A stretch of 5,812 nucleotides of DNA, taken from Cyanobacteria bacterium UBA11372. Its GTDB lineage: Bacteria > Cyanobacteriota > Cyanobacteriia > Cyanobacteriales > Aerosakkonemataceae. The notes beneath the pieces are model-generated. The model had not been told where the DNA came from. It did not search any database and saw only the letters and a list, made by a program, of their open reading frames with translations. A program made the position numbers and the translations under genes. This document shows positions 5,528 to 5,812 of the stretch, one piece after another (position 1 is the stretch's first letter; each line of letters opens with the position of its first letter). The stretch spans positions 24,333 through 30,144 of the forward strand of contig DNGG01000422.1 of the NCBI GenBank assembly GCA_003486675.1, in the 5' to 3' direction.

Positions 5528-5571
5528 TAGGGGTTTTAGCACTGAAAGCACTAAAAGAGAAGGCAAGCACT
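5501..5571. repeat. 9-bp-phased AGCACT repeat array, candidate operator
   Basis: Bases 5501-5554 divide into six consecutive 9-mers: TAGCACTAT, TAGCACTAT, TAGTGTCAA, TAGGGGTTT, TAGCACTGA and AAGCACTAA. Five begin TAG and four contain AGCACT (5502, 5511, 5538, 5547). A fifth AGCACT at 5566 is one base out of phase. The array lies between the divergent starts of the small unknown gene and the RHH gene, and its first half coincides with the spacer of the minus-strand promoter. RHH proteins typically bind short direct or inverted repeats as side-by-side dimers, so this is a natural target for the neighbouring gene product. That link is inference. Confidence 0.7.
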
Positions 5572-5617
5572 CGCAGAGTAAGATCGATCGTAGAAACAGC
5601 TCAAAAATCGGGAATTA

Positions 5618-5809
5618 ATGGCGAGGCCACGAATTACAGTCACTGTGTCGGAAGATGTTTATGAATTCCTCTCCCAATGGGCAGATCGGGAACAGCGACC
5701 ATTAGCAAACCTGGCTGCTTATCTGTTAACTAAGGCGACACAAGAATATAAAGAAGGTCAAAAACAAACCTCCTCACCCGGTAGGGATAAGGAGCTTCTA
5801 GATAGCTAG
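5618..5809 (+). CDS. Ribbon-helix-helix (CopG/Arc-like) DNA-binding protein
   Basis: This 63-residue protein has a ribbon-helix-helix pattern. Beta-strand residues PRITVTV (4-10) would pair in a dimer and contact the DNA groove through Arg5, Thr7 and Thr9. Helix A follows (about 11-26, SEDVYEFLSQWADREQ), then a turn at RP (27-28) and helix B (about 29-45, LANLAAYLLTKATQEYK). The last 17 residues are polar and probably flexible. This is the usual size for CopG-like repressors and RHH antitoxins; it lacks the longer C-terminal toxin-binding tail of typical ParD. The start ATG has only a weak GGGA 4 bases upstream, and no strong plus-strand promoter is visible. The gene ends TAGTGA, and AAGGAG at 5789-5794 may serve a following gene outside the window. 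Likely role: repressor of its own gene and perhaps of the divergent small gene through the phased AGCACT repeats. Confidence 0.85.
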   Translation: MARPRITVTVSEDVYEFLSQWADREQRPLANLAAYLLTKATQEYKEGQKQTSSPGRDKELLDS

Positions 5810-5812
5810 TGA

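Noticed and set aside
5366..5566. 66-residue minus-strand open frame with a hydrophobic start (LLVLSVLKPLLTLIVLIVL)
   Set aside because: The hydrophobic run is a translation of the AGCACT array and promoter, and the frame runs across the hairpin and the AGGAGG site. It has no ribosome site of its own.
5501..5571. Plasmid replication origin with iterons
   Set aside because: The repeats are short, there is no Rep gene or AT-rich unwinding region, and the neighbouring genes look chromosomal. A promoter operator explains them better.
5618..5809. Antitoxin of a toxin-antitoxin pair
   Set aside because: The fold fits, but no toxin gene is visible in the window. The divergent small protein does not resemble RelE/ParE, MazF or PIN toxins, though a toxin downstream of the window cannot be excluded.

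Overview
The window looks like chromosomal DNA from a cyanobacterium, probably a filamentous one of the Oscillatoria/Microcoleus type. The reasons are four intact HIP1 octamers (GCGATCGC at 928, 1395, 3147 and 4714), a gene pair of the cyanobacterial families DUF3038 and DUF4335, and gaps filled with palindromes and heptanucleotide repeats of the kind common in such genomes. Genus level is inference only.

Layout. Bases 1-60 hold a long inverted repeat. On the minus strand, a DUF3038-type gene (2348-2938) is followed by a DUF4335-type gene (77-2251), probably as one operon; the 96-base gap between them is mostly a heptamer repeat. A divergent region of about 320 bases (2939-3262) separates them from a plus-strand gene for a complete GH57 alpha-glucan branching-type enzyme (3263-4852). 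Bases 4853-5037 hold a perfect 28-bp palindrome, a second heptamer inverted repeat and a weak stem-loop. A small minus-strand gene of unknown function (5038-5400) then faces a plus-strand ribbon-helix-helix (RHH) DNA-binding protein gene (5618-5809) across a dense 217-base control region.

How the parts may work together. The GH57 enzyme probably acts on glycogen or a related alpha-glucan in the cytoplasm. The DUF4335 protein is built like a TonB/TolA-type envelope spanner: cytoplasmic head, one membrane helix, about 370 residues of Pro-rich linker, and a small C-terminal domain. The DUF3038 protein is a likely soluble partner.

The most interesting segment is 5401-5617. It has a 9-bp-phased repeat array (TAGCACTAT and variants), two units of which fill the spacer of a minus-strand promoter (TTGACA, 19 bp, TACAAT). 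This promoter would drive the small unknown gene, whose 5' UTR has a 12-bp hairpin and a full AGGAGG ribosome site. With the RHH gene immediately on the other side, the simplest reading is a divergent two-gene regulatory module in which the RHH protein binds the phased array. This is inference, not shown.
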